In this document: piece by piece, positions 26,201 to 33,778 of the stretch
How positions within the stretch are numbered: position 1 is the first letter of the stretch
How the letters are laid out: each line of letters begins with the position of its first letter
NCBI GenBank assembly: GCA_900473185.1
Contig: UCKU01000062.1
Span: forward strand, 1-35,765
DNA from: Hyphomicrobiales bacterium
GTDB lineage: Bacteria > Pseudomonadota > Alphaproteobacteria > Rhizobiales > Rhizobiaceae
Reading direction: 5' to 3'
DNA: 35,765 nt
Notes under the pieces: model-generated
Told to the model about the DNA's origin: nothing
Databases searched by the model: none
What the model saw: the letters and a program-made list of their open reading frames with translations, nothing else
Made by a program: the position numbers and the translations under genes

Positions 26201-26513
26201 GCAAGGGACCGTCATCGACCTCGCCTTCTATCAAGGCGGCGCCGACGAGCTGCGGCTCGGCGAGGAGTTTCACCATAACGGCCTCAATATTCGCTGTGCT
26301 CAGATCAATCGGGTACCGCGCGGCTTGGGACATCTCTGGAACCGAAGCAGGCTAGCGCTCGCTACTATAGATCTCCTGCGGTCTCATGGCGACACGATCC
26401 GAAAGCACATGATCACCCATGTCGTGCCGATTGAGGATGCACCCGCATTCCTGATCGACCTGGTCGAAAACCGCCCGGAATTCCTGCAGGTCGTATTCAA
26501 GGTGGGCGAATGA
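23271..26513 (+). CDS. Triple fusion: glycosyltransferase + Gfo/Idh/MocA oxidoreductase + MDR dehydrogenase
   Basis: This 1080-residue protein has three domains. Residues 1-355 are a GT4 glycosyltransferase (VMVGRFAAQKDHATLL; EX7E is Glu266/Glu274 in EGLPLAVLEAMSLGLP). Residues 369-685 are a Gfo/Idh/MocA oxidoreductase (GFIGVGGIAQRHL, FVEKPVSLELK, VEQTTHLLDL). After a Pro-rich linker (about 690-715) the end is a medium-chain dehydrogenase-like domain (VVVIGAGTVGLMTALFARSLG), which lacks the GHE zinc ligands and resembles BchC-type members. The start is TTG because an in-frame stop lies 12 bases upstream and the N-terminus opens the fold. It overlaps the previous gene by 8 bases. An internal ATG at 24375 with its own ribosome-site-like sequence marks the first junction. 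Substrates are unknown. Confidence 0.88.
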   Translation: MTRKPRIILATDSLDPSGMGEHMLALGRALSQEVDVVLALLSEDRSHLLPRAARLGLGVKLAADGQEFSSWLSKGNIDLLHVHAGIGWEGHQLGEAAARAGVPAIRTEHLPYLLTDSEQQEQYRLHTQTIAHHIVVSEASRLSFSEHVPSDRLTLVRNGVFASVPVATVGTLRQDLDLQGKTVLVMVGRFAAQKDHATLLRAMPEIIRVYPRLRLLLVGSGEERLAMEELAGELDVSGHVRFLGQRADVADILAASDLFVLPSLFEGLPLAVLEAMSLGLPVAATRIGGTVEALGEDHPFFAEPQNPASLAATIVDALSDRERLARVARSARNRFETDFSAHRMAAETMAVYDRFISRPATHQQKDSSMQKTRLGFIGVGGIAQRHLDIISAFDDVELVGFADPDLSRADQGATRFGARAFANHREMLDAVRPDAVYICVPPFAHGEPERDLIERSIPFFVEKPVSLELKTAEEISAAVTAKGLVTSVGYHWRYLDIVDEARSLLKDNPAQLLSGYWLDSTPPPQWWWRKDKSGGQMVEQTTHLLDLVRFLVGEVTEVYGRAGHKARPEFPGLDVPTVTTASLTFESGVVANIASTCLLGWNHRVGLHIFADRLAIELTDREIMVDVGRGRPMRGADGDPVWREDRDFIDAVRGGENRIRCPYGEALATHRLALAVMSSAQAGEPVRLKPPQSRQPEPAPLRLQPRPEAPPPGLAPGHRIIRSLGVEAPGLPYFLEYEEGPPGDGQVRLDTLYTGFSAGTELTFLKNTNPYFRSRFDGERGVFVENEPDLHYPVPFLGYMEVARVSESRANGFRQGDIVATTYAHKSGHTADPFHDLLVPLPDAIDPLLGVLVAQMGPIAANGILHADAEFFDSHVPFLGAGVKDRPVVVIGAGTVGLMTALFARSLGASEIIISDPSEFRRGKAEAMGLTAMTEDRAWQHAKARWHVGGMGRGADLAFQTRAHSGSLHTALKALRPQGTVIDLAFYQGGADELRLGEEFHHNGLNIRCAQINRVPRGLGHLWNRSRLALATIDLLRSHGDTIRKHMITHVVPIEDAPAFLIDLVENRPEFLQVVFKVGE
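24363..24377 (+). promoter_or_regulatory. Ribosome-site-like sequence and ATG inside the triple fusion
   Basis: AAAGGA is followed 8 bases later by an in-frame ATG (24375) exactly at the start of the Gfo/Idh/MocA domain (residue 369). It could allow separate translation of the two C-terminal domains, or be a relic of the original start before the fusion. Confidence 0.5.
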
Positions 26514-28810
26514 TATCAGAGCCTGCACCTATCCGTATCCTGTTCGTCTTCGCCTGGCTGGTGGTCGGCGGCGAAGAGACAGAAGTGCGGCTCCTGGCCG
26601 AACACCTCGATCCCCGCGTCTACCGGATCGATGTCGTTGCCTGTTTTCACAAGGCCGGAATGCCCGAGCAGACGCATGAGCAACTTCGTGCGCTCGGCGT
26701 TGATGTCGATACGAAGCCTTACGCGCTTTCATTCGAAGACACCGTCGACTATTTGGCCGGCAAGATTGCTGGCTATGACATCGTGATATCCTGCCAAAAC
26801 GTCGCCGACGTCTATCCGGCGCTCGAGCGATTGCATCTGCGCCCGCCGCTCATCGAGCATGGCGGCTTGGTTGCGGAGGCACTGGCAGGACCGAAGCACC
26901 TGACCAGCCGCTACGTCGGCGTCTGCCGCTCGATCCGCGAGGCAGCCGCCTCTCGTATGCCTGGCCGCGAGGACCACGCCTTGGAAATACCGTCCATGGT
27001 CGACCTGGCGACGTTCGACCCGCAAATCCGTACCGCAACGAGGGCTCGGCTTGGTATGACTGCCGACAACATCTTGATCGGTTGGGTCGGCCGTCTGGAT
27101 CCGAAGAAGAATGTTGAGGATTTCATTGAAGCAGCCGCCCTCGTGGCTGAACAAAACGAGCGCGCCCGCTTCCTCGTGATCGGCGGCCCTGACGCCTTCA
27201 TGCCGCAATATGCTCAGCGACTGAAGGACCTCTCGCGCCGGCTGCGCCTTGAAAACAAGCTGCAGTTCTTGGGCGACCGCAAGGATATTCCCGACCTTCT
27301 ATCGTCACTCGACATCTTCGTCTGGCTGTCGCGCGGCGAGGGCATGCCGCACGTCATCGCGGAAGCCGGTGCCGCCGCCCTGCCCGTGATCGCGACGGCG
27401 GACAATGGCGCCTGTGAACAGATCGAAGACGGGATATCCGGCATTTTTGTCCCCTTTAACGATGCGATGGACGTGGCCGGAAAGATCCGTCAGCTGATCG
27501 ACAACGAGGATCTTCGGCGCATGCTTGGTCTTGCCCTGCGCCGCAAAGTCGAAACCAGCTATTGCGTCGAAGCGGTCCTGCCGCAATGGCAGCGATTGTT
27601 TGCCGAGGTTCTTGCCGAGCGAAGGTCGGCGGGCCCAACCGGTATTTTCCAATCGTTCTTGATGGGCGGCTTCGAATGCTCAACCCATCGGCTGCGCCGG
27701 CGTGACGAAGACCATTTGGGCCGCCGCCTCGACATGATTGCCGCGATCGGGCACGACCGCTGGACCGCGCAGGACTACCGCCAGCTTCGCGGTTTCGGCA
27801 TTCGCACGGTGCGCGATGGCTTCCGCTGGCACTTGATCGACAAAGCCGGGAGCTACGAGTGGTCGAGCATCCTTCCGATGCTCGACGCGGCCCGCCAAAC
27901 CGGGACACAGGTCATCTGGGACCTGCTGCATTACGGCTGGCCGGATGATGTCGATATCTGGACTGCGCGTTTCGTCGATCGCTTTGCGGCCTTTGCCAGC
28001 GCCTGTGCAAGGATCGTGCGGGAGCGCTCTGACGAAATCCCCCTCTACTGCCCGGTCAACGAGATATCGTTCTTCTCGTGGGGTGGTGGTGATGCCGGAT
28101 ATCTCAACCCCTTCGCCAATGGCCGAGGGTTCGAGCTCAAAGTTCAACTGGCCCGTGCCGCAATCGCTGCCATGGAGGCGATCCTCTGCGTGGACCCCCG
28201 CGCCCGGTTCGTTCATTGCGATCCGGTCATCAATGTCGTCATGGACCCGTCACGGCCGTGGGACGCCGGCGTTGCCGAAGGCCACCGACAATCGCAGTTC
28301 CAGGGCTGGGACCTGATTTCCGGGCGGTTATGGCCTCAGATCGGTGGAAACGAACGCTATCTCGATATCGTCGGCGTCAACTACTACTTCAACAATCAGT
28401 GGATACACGCTGGACCGCCAATCGATATCGGCCACCCGCTCTACAAGCCTCTCGGCCGAATTCTTTTTGAAACCTACGCGCGCTACGGTAAGCCGATCGT
28501 GATCGCCGAGACCGGTATTGAGGGCGACCGGCGCGCGTCGTGGTTTCGCTACGTAGCCGCCGAGGCGAAGGCCGCCATGCAAGTCGGCGTTCCACTGGAG
28601 GGGATATGTCTCTATCCGATCGTCAACCATCCCGGATGGGATGACGATCGCAGCTGTCAGAACGGACTGTTGTCCGCCAACATGTCGGCGTCAGGCAGAT
28701 CTGTCGATCCCGGTCTAGCATCAGCGATCCTCACTGAGTCGATCGTCTTCCCGCTTCCTCAGGTCGCCACGCGATGCTCGCCGGTCAGACAGGATCGATC
28801 GTCAGGGTGA
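26510..28810 (+). CDS. Fusion: glycosyltransferase + clan GH-A-like glycoside hydrolase
   Basis: This 766-residue protein begins with a GT4 glycosyltransferase (1-375; WVGRLDPKKNVEDFIEAAAL, EX7E at Glu277/Glu285 in RGEGMPHVIAEAG). From residue 385 (MGGFECS) to about 740 it is a barrel-type glycoside hydrolase of clan GH-A, most like beta-glucosidase/GH1. The likely acid/base is Glu518 in CPVNEISF and the nucleophile Glu667 in IAETGIEG. The gene starts by an ATGA overlap with the previous stop, so the two are translationally coupled. A transferase joined to a hydrolase might trim or remodel the same glycan; a hydrolase acting as a transglycosylase is another possibility. There is no signal peptide, so the hydrolase part would be cytoplasmic. 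Confidence 0.85.
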   Translation: MISEPAPIRILFVFAWLVVGGEETEVRLLAEHLDPRVYRIDVVACFHKAGMPEQTHEQLRALGVDVDTKPYALSFEDTVDYLAGKIAGYDIVISCQNVADVYPALERLHLRPPLIEHGGLVAEALAGPKHLTSRYVGVCRSIREAAASRMPGREDHALEIPSMVDLATFDPQIRTATRARLGMTADNILIGWVGRLDPKKNVEDFIEAAALVAEQNERARFLVIGGPDAFMPQYAQRLKDLSRRLRLENKLQFLGDRKDIPDLLSSLDIFVWLSRGEGMPHVIAEAGAAALPVIATADNGACEQIEDGISGIFVPFNDAMDVAGKIRQLIDNEDLRRMLGLALRRKVETSYCVEAVLPQWQRLFAEVLAERRSAGPTGIFQSFLMGGFECSTHRLRRRDEDHLGRRLDMIAAIGHDRWTAQDYRQLRGFGIRTVRDGFRWHLIDKAGSYEWSSILPMLDAARQTGTQVIWDLLHYGWPDDVDIWTARFVDRFAAFASACARIVRERSDEIPLYCPVNEISFFSWGGGDAGYLNPFANGRGFELKVQLARAAIAAMEAILCVDPRARFVHCDPVINVVMDPSRPWDAGVAEGHRQSQFQGWDLISGRLWPQIGGNERYLDIVGVNYYFNNQWIHAGPPIDIGHPLYKPLGRILFETYARYGKPIVIAETGIEGDRRASWFRYVAAEAKAAMQVGVPLEGICLYPIVNHPGWDDDRSCQNGLLSANMSASGRSVDPGLASAILTESIVFPLPQVATRCSPVRQDRSSG

Positions 28811-29212
28811 AGCTTTCGCAACGGCGCGCAGCTGCCCGCGAAAGCGGATATCCCCGTCGTAGCCAGATGACAAACTAGTCGATCTACTGGGCGATTGTCT
28901 TATCAGAAACGCCGGCCTTTAGCTAAAGCAAGCACGCCGGTGAGCAGGCGCGAGCCGGATTTCAACGGAGATGAGCCGTTGTAGCGATAAGACATATTCG
29001 CAACCCGCAACCCGCTTGTCGGAATATCGTGTCATCGAAATCCCATATTGGCGATCACGCCTCCCGGAGCAACCGGCATGGTCACGCCGCATGCCCTCGA
29101 GTCATTGCTTCCGGGTGCAGGACCGAAGGTGGCACTCCCCGGTCGCGCCTGGGCTCATTCTCCTCAGCATGTTGTCGTTGACTTGGAGCCCTGGCGATCC
29201 CATTTAGGCGCC
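28811..29212. other. Stretch after the glycan operon
   Basis: No gene is supported. An 8-bp inverted repeat (GCTTTCGC / GCGAAAGC, 28812-28845, loop 18) directly follows the operon and may end its transcripts, although it has no T run. Confidence 0.4.
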
Positions 29213-29842
29213 ATGCCGAAACACGAAAAGAACGATGTCGAGCTGGTTAGGACCTGGGTGCTGCCGCCAGCAGCGACCTTAGGGTCTTCCATCCGCGCAA
29301 AGGGAATTCTCCTCGAACTACGTGCACGACTCCCGCTCGTTTCGAAGAAGTCGCTCGATGTCGATGGAGGAGAACTCACGCTATCGATGCCTGCAAGTGC
29401 CAAGGCAGAATTCCATGCCGCGGCATCCATTGTCGCTAGTGCGCTGGAAGACATTGAAAGCCTGCCTGTCATTCCGCGTGAGATCCAGGATATCCTCACG
29501 ATCAAGGCGAGCGAACGACACCGTTGGCTTGCAGACGGCCGCTTGGCAAGTGCGGGAACGCGTACCGTGAGGCTAAACGGGCGCGCAAGGAGGATCACTT
29601 TCCATGTCTTCGATCCGAGGTTCGTCGAGGACATTCTTGACAGGGGTGTGGTCGACGAGTGGCGAGAAGAGGATGCGCTCGCTGCTGCCGAAAATCGTCG
29701 GAAGGCGCGATACAGGGCGAAGCTGACGCGATCCCTGAGAAAAGCTGGCACGGCTTCGAAGATACCCGAACGGCATCCCGATGATCCCGCGACCAAACTG
29801 CATGGCTGGGAGGAGTTCGACGTCGAGGGCCTTCTTCGGTGA
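29213..29842 (+). CDS. Hypothetical protein
   Basis: This 209-residue protein is of unknown function. It starts MPKHEKNDVEL at the chosen site (AGG 4 bases upstream, a weak spacing); a longer reading from 29048 (TTG) is possible. The body includes hydrophobic-amphipathic segments (AEFHAAASIVASALEDIESL) and a well-structured C-terminal part (RRITFHVFDPRFVEDILDRGVVDEWREEDALAAAENRRKARYR) with a very basic end. No motif for binding or catalysis is recognisable. Protein-like composition across its length makes a real gene likely. Confidence 0.55.
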   Translation: MPKHEKNDVELVRTWVLPPAATLGSSIRAKGILLELRARLPLVSKKSLDVDGGELTLSMPASAKAEFHAAASIVASALEDIESLPVIPREIQDILTIKASERHRWLADGRLASAGTRTVRLNGRARRITFHVFDPRFVEDILDRGVVDEWREEDALAAAENRRKARYRAKLTRSLRKAGTASKIPERHPDDPATKLHGWEEFDVEGLLR

Positions 29843-29962
29843 ACTCAACCGTGCTGGTTGCCTGGACCATCAGGCGGTTTGAATTGAGGCTAATTAAGGT
29901 TTCGCCCTCGCCCTCCTATCCATTTCCAAGTCCTACGATGTCTCGGGGCTGAGAAGCCGGCC

Positions 29963-30331
29963 TTGGCCTTTCGCGGGAATCCAGACTACCCGGCCGAATC
30001 CTGCCTTAGGTCTTCCCGCGATGCACAGGAAGGTACGGAAAACGTATCGGTTGTAGTGAGGATTGTCGACCTTCTGGTGCTCCCGCGCGGGGCGGTCCTG
30101 AAACTAGGGACGGACGTCGAACTTCAGGTCACGGGGCTGCGCAATCCGTGTGCGCAGACCGACAAGTTCAAGCCTGACCTTCTAGAAGCTGTCCTTGGCA
30201 GGGGGCCGGACGGCGAGCGCGTCCGGAAGAGCGGTATCATGACGATCGTGCTCGAGGGCGGCGGCGCTCCCGGTGACGCCATTTCCATCGCATTTCCCAT
30301 GCCACCATTGCTTCCCCTCGAAGTCCTCTAG
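29963..30331 (+). pseudogene. Truncated MOSC-domain protein
   Basis: From about 30037 the frame matches the C-terminal half of a small MOSC-domain protein (molybdenum cofactor sulfurase family): ENVS, DLLVLPRGAVLKLG, then VELQVTGLRNPCAQTD with the conserved Cys, and KSGIMTIVLEGG. The N-terminal half of the family, including the GLEGD region, is missing, and the sequence before it (29963-30030) does not match. The only in-frame start candidate is a TTG with no clear ribosome site. It is therefore a 5'-truncated gene, although a short protein could still be made. Intact relatives take part in sulfur carrier chemistry. Confidence 0.6.
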
Positions 30332-30626
30332 CGAGCGTGTCTCTTCGAAGCCTTTCCGGCGTCGACGTTCGAATGCAAAGCGCGAGATATCACAGATGAT
30401 CCAATTCACGGGCGATACTCATTTTCGGCGACCCGCGCGTGCTGCTCCTCGACAAACGTCCTTTCTTCAACATGATTGAACTCGACGTCGCGCTGATCGG
30501 AACTGGAATGAGCTCGTCGATCCTGACGACGAGACGTGGCACCGAGGAGACTTCATGATCGCCAGCTGACCAGCAGCGCGGGACCGATCCGCGTCTCCCC
30601 GACCGTCACTTGGCGAAAGGCAGGGA
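30332..30626. other. Short gene-poor stretch
   Basis: A few short frames (for example RNWNELVDPDDETWHRGDF near 30500-30568) look like protein pieces but have no start, suggesting a gene remnant. Nothing else is supported. Confidence 0.3.
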
Positions 30627-30908
30627 TCAGTGGAGGGCTATCTTTGCACGCGTCCGGCTGGTGAACTGGTACACCATCATGATGCCCTGCTGGAGCAGTA
30701 GCTCGGCGGCGGCGAGGTCGCGCCGCCCGAGATCGCGCGACATGCCGCGGATAGTGTTCACGACGCACATGGAGTTTTCGACGAAACGGACGTCGCCCTC
30801 TCCCCCGGCTTCCTCGGCAGACGCCTCCAATGCATCGGCGACAGTCTCGAGAAGGGTGGAACGTTCGACAAGCGTCATTTCTTTCAGGGGCTTCGATGTG
30901 ACGTGCAT
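30627..30908 (-). CDS. Small hypothetical helical protein
   Basis: This 93-residue protein starts MHVTSKPLKEM with GAGGAG 6 bases upstream, a strong site. It is mostly amphipathic helix (LVERSTLLETVADALEASAEEAG, then GMSRDLGRRDLAAAELLLQQGIMMVYQF). It has no membrane segment and one Cys. I recognise no family. It could be a small regulator or a protein-protein binding module; this is a guess from shape only. It is monocistronic. Confidence 0.65.
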   Translation of the reverse strand: MHVTSKPLKEMTLVERSTLLETVADALEASAEEAGGEGDVRFVENSMCVVNTIRGMSRDLGRRDLAAAELLLQQGIMMVYQFTSRTRAKIALH

Positions 30909-31106
30909 GCTGATCTCCTCGCGCGGGCGACAAACGCGGCGCGGCTGATGGTGAAGTCTGCTAGCGGTAGCGCATAGATGGCTATCCATCGCGTGCGAAG
31001 CAAGTCATGGCTACCGCGCGCGCGGCGCACCGCGGTCGTCGATGCACTTGGTTATGAAAACAGCTCGGCCAGCTTGTCGAGCGTGGGCCGCGGCTCGCCG
31101 GCGCAG

Positions 31107-31379
31107 TCAACTTCCAAAAAGGTTCTCATCCTGCCAGACCTCCGCGGCCCCGCCACGATCAAGGTCGAGCTGCGGATGCAGCCCGCGCCGCGGTTGCGGT
31201 CCGCTCCATGCGGCAAGGCATTTCTCGCAGATCCCGCAGCCATCATCGTCCATGAACGATTGGAAACGGCCGCAACAGAGGCAGGCCCCAGGGCCATCAC
31301 CCACGCGCTGATCGCGTTCGGGTGGAAGGATTTCGACTTCGTGAGAAGCAATGAGTTCTGTCTTAAGATCGTCGTCCAT
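31107..31379 (-). CDS. Small zinc-ribbon-like protein
   Basis: This 90-residue protein starts MDDDLKTELIASHE with GGGAGG 6 bases upstream, a very strong ribosome site. In the middle, CLCCGRFQSF and DDDGCGICEKCLAAW place five Cys in a pattern that would hold a single zinc ion. No DNA-binding or enzymatic motif is clear, so the zinc ribbon may serve protein contacts or regulation. The C-terminus is rich in Gly and Asp. The other strand carries a longer frame (30978-31409), which I judge to be an artefact. Confidence 0.65.
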   Translation of the reverse strand: MDDDLKTELIASHEVEILPPERDQRVGDGPGACLCCGRFQSFMDDDGCGICEKCLAAWSGPQPRRGLHPQLDLDRGGAAEVWQDENLFGS

Positions 31380-31653
31380 CTCGGGCCTCCCGATCGGGGT
31401 TATATTTGAGATAGTGAGCTTCCCGCGGCGGACAAGAAGGCAACGCCACGGCGGCTTGGGATGCGTGCCAAATGTCCAGATCGGCTTGCCAGAACACCCC
31501 CGGACGCACTCGGAATGAGGACGAGATACCTTTAGACGCTGGCGCGAGCCTGCAGACGGAGACTTGGGAACGGCATGGGAATGAGGCGCGCCGCACCGAC
31601 CGGGGCGGAGAGCGACGTCGCCGTACTCCGCTACTGGCGGAACCAGGTCGACG

Positions 31654-32025
31654 ATGGCGCATTTTCCGGCAATGGCAGGACGATCAAGATTTCTTCGGAT
31701 ATCAGAGAAAGCCGTAACGCTTGCCGGGCATCGCCGCGGGCTTGCAGGAGCGGCGCTTTTGACGGCGTCTTGGTGCGTTTTCGGCATGGTCCTTGAGCTT
31801 CCTCAGGAGTGGTTCTTGCTGACGAACATGCTCGGAACCCTGATCACGCTATTTCTCCTGCTCCTGATGCAGCATTCTCAAAACCGAGACATGCGGGCGC
31901 TTCACACGAAGGCCGACGAACTCATTCGATCGACCGACAACGCCAAAAATCAAAGGATCGGTGCGGATCAACGGGAGACCGACGAAGTCGAGGAGATGGC
32001 AAGGGACCGCCAGATCGATGCTTGA
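31654..32025 (+). CDS. Low-affinity iron permease-like protein
   Basis: This 123-residue protein is related to the low-affinity iron permease family (DUF/Fe-permease type), with two hydrophobic helices (GLAGAALLTASWCVFGMVL and LLTNMLGTLITLFLLLLM), then the family motif QNRDMRALHTKADELIR and a charged tail. Members are inner membrane proteins linked to iron uptake, but the biochemistry in bacteria is poorly known. The start is uncertain: 31654 has a partial ribosome site, and 31672 is another candidate. A GGAAC-N18-TT match (31637-31661) overlaps 31654, which would favour the later start if real. Confidence 0.7.
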   Translation: MAHFPAMAGRSRFLRISEKAVTLAGHRRGLAGAALLTASWCVFGMVLELPQEWFLLTNMLGTLITLFLLLLMQHSQNRDMRALHTKADELIRSTDNAKNQRIGADQRETDEVEEMARDRQIDA

Positions 32026-32153
32026 GCATCGGCGCCTTGTTCGGCCCTGTCGCCGGCAACGCAGTCGACGCATTTCGGTCATGCTCGTCGGCCGCCAGCG
32101 TCATAATCAAGGGGATGGCCGCGCCCTGCCTCGGGGCTCGACCGCATTGCCAA

Positions 32154-32186
32154 TCGGTAGGTGGCATCGATGATGCCACCTACCGA
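32154..32186. repeat. Perfect 33-base inverted repeat
   Basis: TCGGTAGGTGGCATC is followed by GAT and its exact reverse complement, giving 15-bp arms with only a 3-base loop. There is no T run for termination. It lies between the iron permease-like gene and a minus-strand gene. It might be a protein binding site or part of a rhizobial palindromic element. Confidence 0.6.
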
Positions 32187-32240
32187 GCAGCCAATCTCAT
32201 GAATGATCCTCGCTCGGGCCGCTGACCGAGCCCTGGCGCG

Positions 32241-32264
32241 AAAAAGGCCCGCGCTTGGCGGGCC
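32241..32264 (-). terminator. Rho-independent terminator
   Basis: A 7-bp stem (GGCCCGC / GCGGGCC, loop 5) is followed on the minus strand by five T. It is 45 bases past the stop of the small gene at 32309-32497. Confidence 0.7.
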
Positions 32265-32308
32265 AAGTCGCCCACGACACACACACGACGGGGTTGGAAA
32301 ATGGTTGG

Positions 32309-32497
32309 CTAGCCCTGAGTGCCGGCTGAAACCTTGTCCCGGTCAGGCAGGGCTCGCGCGACGCAGAAGTTCCTGCTGCGCCTCGACGCCGCTTCCTCCA
32401 AAAGTTTGGCGAAGTCTCCGAGTGTGACTCGGTCGGCACGAAGCACCTGGCGGATCAGCGGATCTTTCAAGACTTCGGACATCGTCAGGTCTTCCAT
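32309..32497 (-). CDS. Small hypothetical protein
   Basis: This 62-residue protein starts MEDLTMSEVLKDPLIRQVLRA, with GGGAG 5 bases upstream. It is helical and amphipathic (VTLGDFAKLLEEAASRRSRNFCVAR) and resembles small rhizobial hypothetical proteins that begin with 'EVLKDPLIRQVL'. No function can be given. The strong terminator downstream supports a real gene. It is monocistronic. Confidence 0.65.
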   Translation of the reverse strand: MEDLTMSEVLKDPLIRQVLRADRVTLGDFAKLLEEAASRRSRNFCVARALPDRDKVSAGTQG

Positions 32498-33014
32498 AGC
32501 AGCTCCCTTTTTATTAGGGACTTCTACTGTAGAATTGTAAAACTTAAATGTCGACGGCGTGGCTTCGCATGACGGACCTTCCGGCAAAGAAGATTCTAGT
32601 CGGACAACCAGTCGGGTAGCATGTCAGGGGTACCCCACTCTCGTGTGGCTGCGGATCCAGGAAAGGCATGGACTGTTGAGCGCGGCGGTGGTTCCCGTCG
32701 CGGAGCGGCGGATTTTCGAACGGCGCGCCGGAGACGGGCGTTAATTTCGATCGTCGAATGCCGGAAGCGTGTCACAGTGCGTACATGACATGACAGCTCC
32801 GCAAATCGCTACGGCATTGGCAGTGGCAGAGGTCATCCGATAGGACCTTAGTCCGATTGAAGACGGGAAGGTGAAACCTAATTTCGATTCCGCTGGTGCT
32901 GTAAGTGAGAAGGAGAAGGGTTTTTCAACCGATACCTGAGCATCCTTCTCCCGATCACAGGAGATCATTGGCTTCACGATATGATGACGCCGATGTTCGC
33001 GGATGGAGAAGACG
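32498..33014. other. Stretch without a convincing gene
   Basis: Frames here on either strand are not protein-like or run antisense to the next gene. No promoter of the GGAAC type is visible. Confidence 0.4.
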
Positions 33015-33236
33015 ATGAATGAGCGTAAAATCGCCGACCGCGACCAGGCGATGACATCGGAAGACCTTGCTCTTTGCGCGCAAGTCCTGGAGGCCGTGAA
33101 AGCGGAATTCCAGCTTAGTGACAATGACGAGGAAATGTCGAGAAGTGCCGCAATCATCATCGAACTTTACCGACAGGGTATCCGAAACTTCGATCAGCTA
33201 AAGATCTTAGTTTTCGCTGCAAGAGGGAAAATCTAG
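33015..33236 (+). CDS. Small hypothetical helical protein
   Basis: This 73-residue protein starts MNERKIADRDQAM. Between the two in-frame ATGs (33003, 33015) the second is favoured because GGAG lies 6 bases upstream of it. It is largely helical and charged (LCAQVLEAVKAEFQLSDNDEEMSRSAAIIIELYRQGI), similar in composition to small stress proteins of rhizobia. No family is recognised. It is monocistronic. Confidence 0.6.
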   Translation: MNERKIADRDQAMTSEDLALCAQVLEAVKAEFQLSDNDEEMSRSAAIIIELYRQGIRNFDQLKILVFAARGKI

Positions 33237-33778
33237 AAATCGGCGGGGGCGGCATCCGGACCGAGCGTTTCTTTCAAGGCATTCATGAAGGATCTCATCT
33301 CAGTGGTGCGGCCGCCTATGATTTTGAACCCCGAAAGGCGGTCCGAGCCCACGCCTGGATGCGACGAACCACGAGTCTTTTGAGAAGGACGAATGCGTGC
33401 GGAGCGAGGTTCGGAATGCGGCCAAGACGTTATCGGAGGCGATAATCTCTGACCGGTGGGGTAAGCAGATCGCCGCCGGCTCCGCTTTGACCGAGCCACG
33501 GCAGAAAGATCGCTCAAGTCAAACCACCAGGATAACTAGCGAGGACATAAATATTGCCAGGACGCGCAGGCCCCAGCCTGTCCGGAAGATTTTCGTTCCG
33601 TGCGAACCTTTCCGTTCCGCTATTCGCTCTTGCGCCTCGATCGGCTTTTCGTCACCTATTCGTGCGAGCCGGGCCCGGAGCCGTCGACCGGCCGGCGCGC
33701 ATGACCTCCAATCCTCTGCCGTCCTGCGGCTGGTGGAGCAGGTGATAGAGAGCCGACAAAGCCGTTCACCGCCCGGGG
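33237..33778. other. Gene-poor stretch with a possible remnant
   Basis: A minus-strand piece at about 33240-33350 (GFKIIGGRTTEMRSFMNALKETLG) looks protein-like but lacks a start; it could be the C-terminus of a lost gene. Nothing else is supported. Confidence 0.3.

Noticed and set aside
30978..31409. A 143-codon plus-strand frame
   Set aside because: It is antisense to the zinc-ribbon gene, which has the much better ribosome site.
31637..31661. A ninth GGAAC-N18-TT match
   Set aside because: It overlaps the first start codon of the iron permease-like gene, so it would require the later start; not claimed as a promoter.
32741..33160. A 139-codon minus-strand frame
   Set aside because: It runs antisense to the gene at 33015-33236 and has a Ser-rich composition typical of shadow frames.
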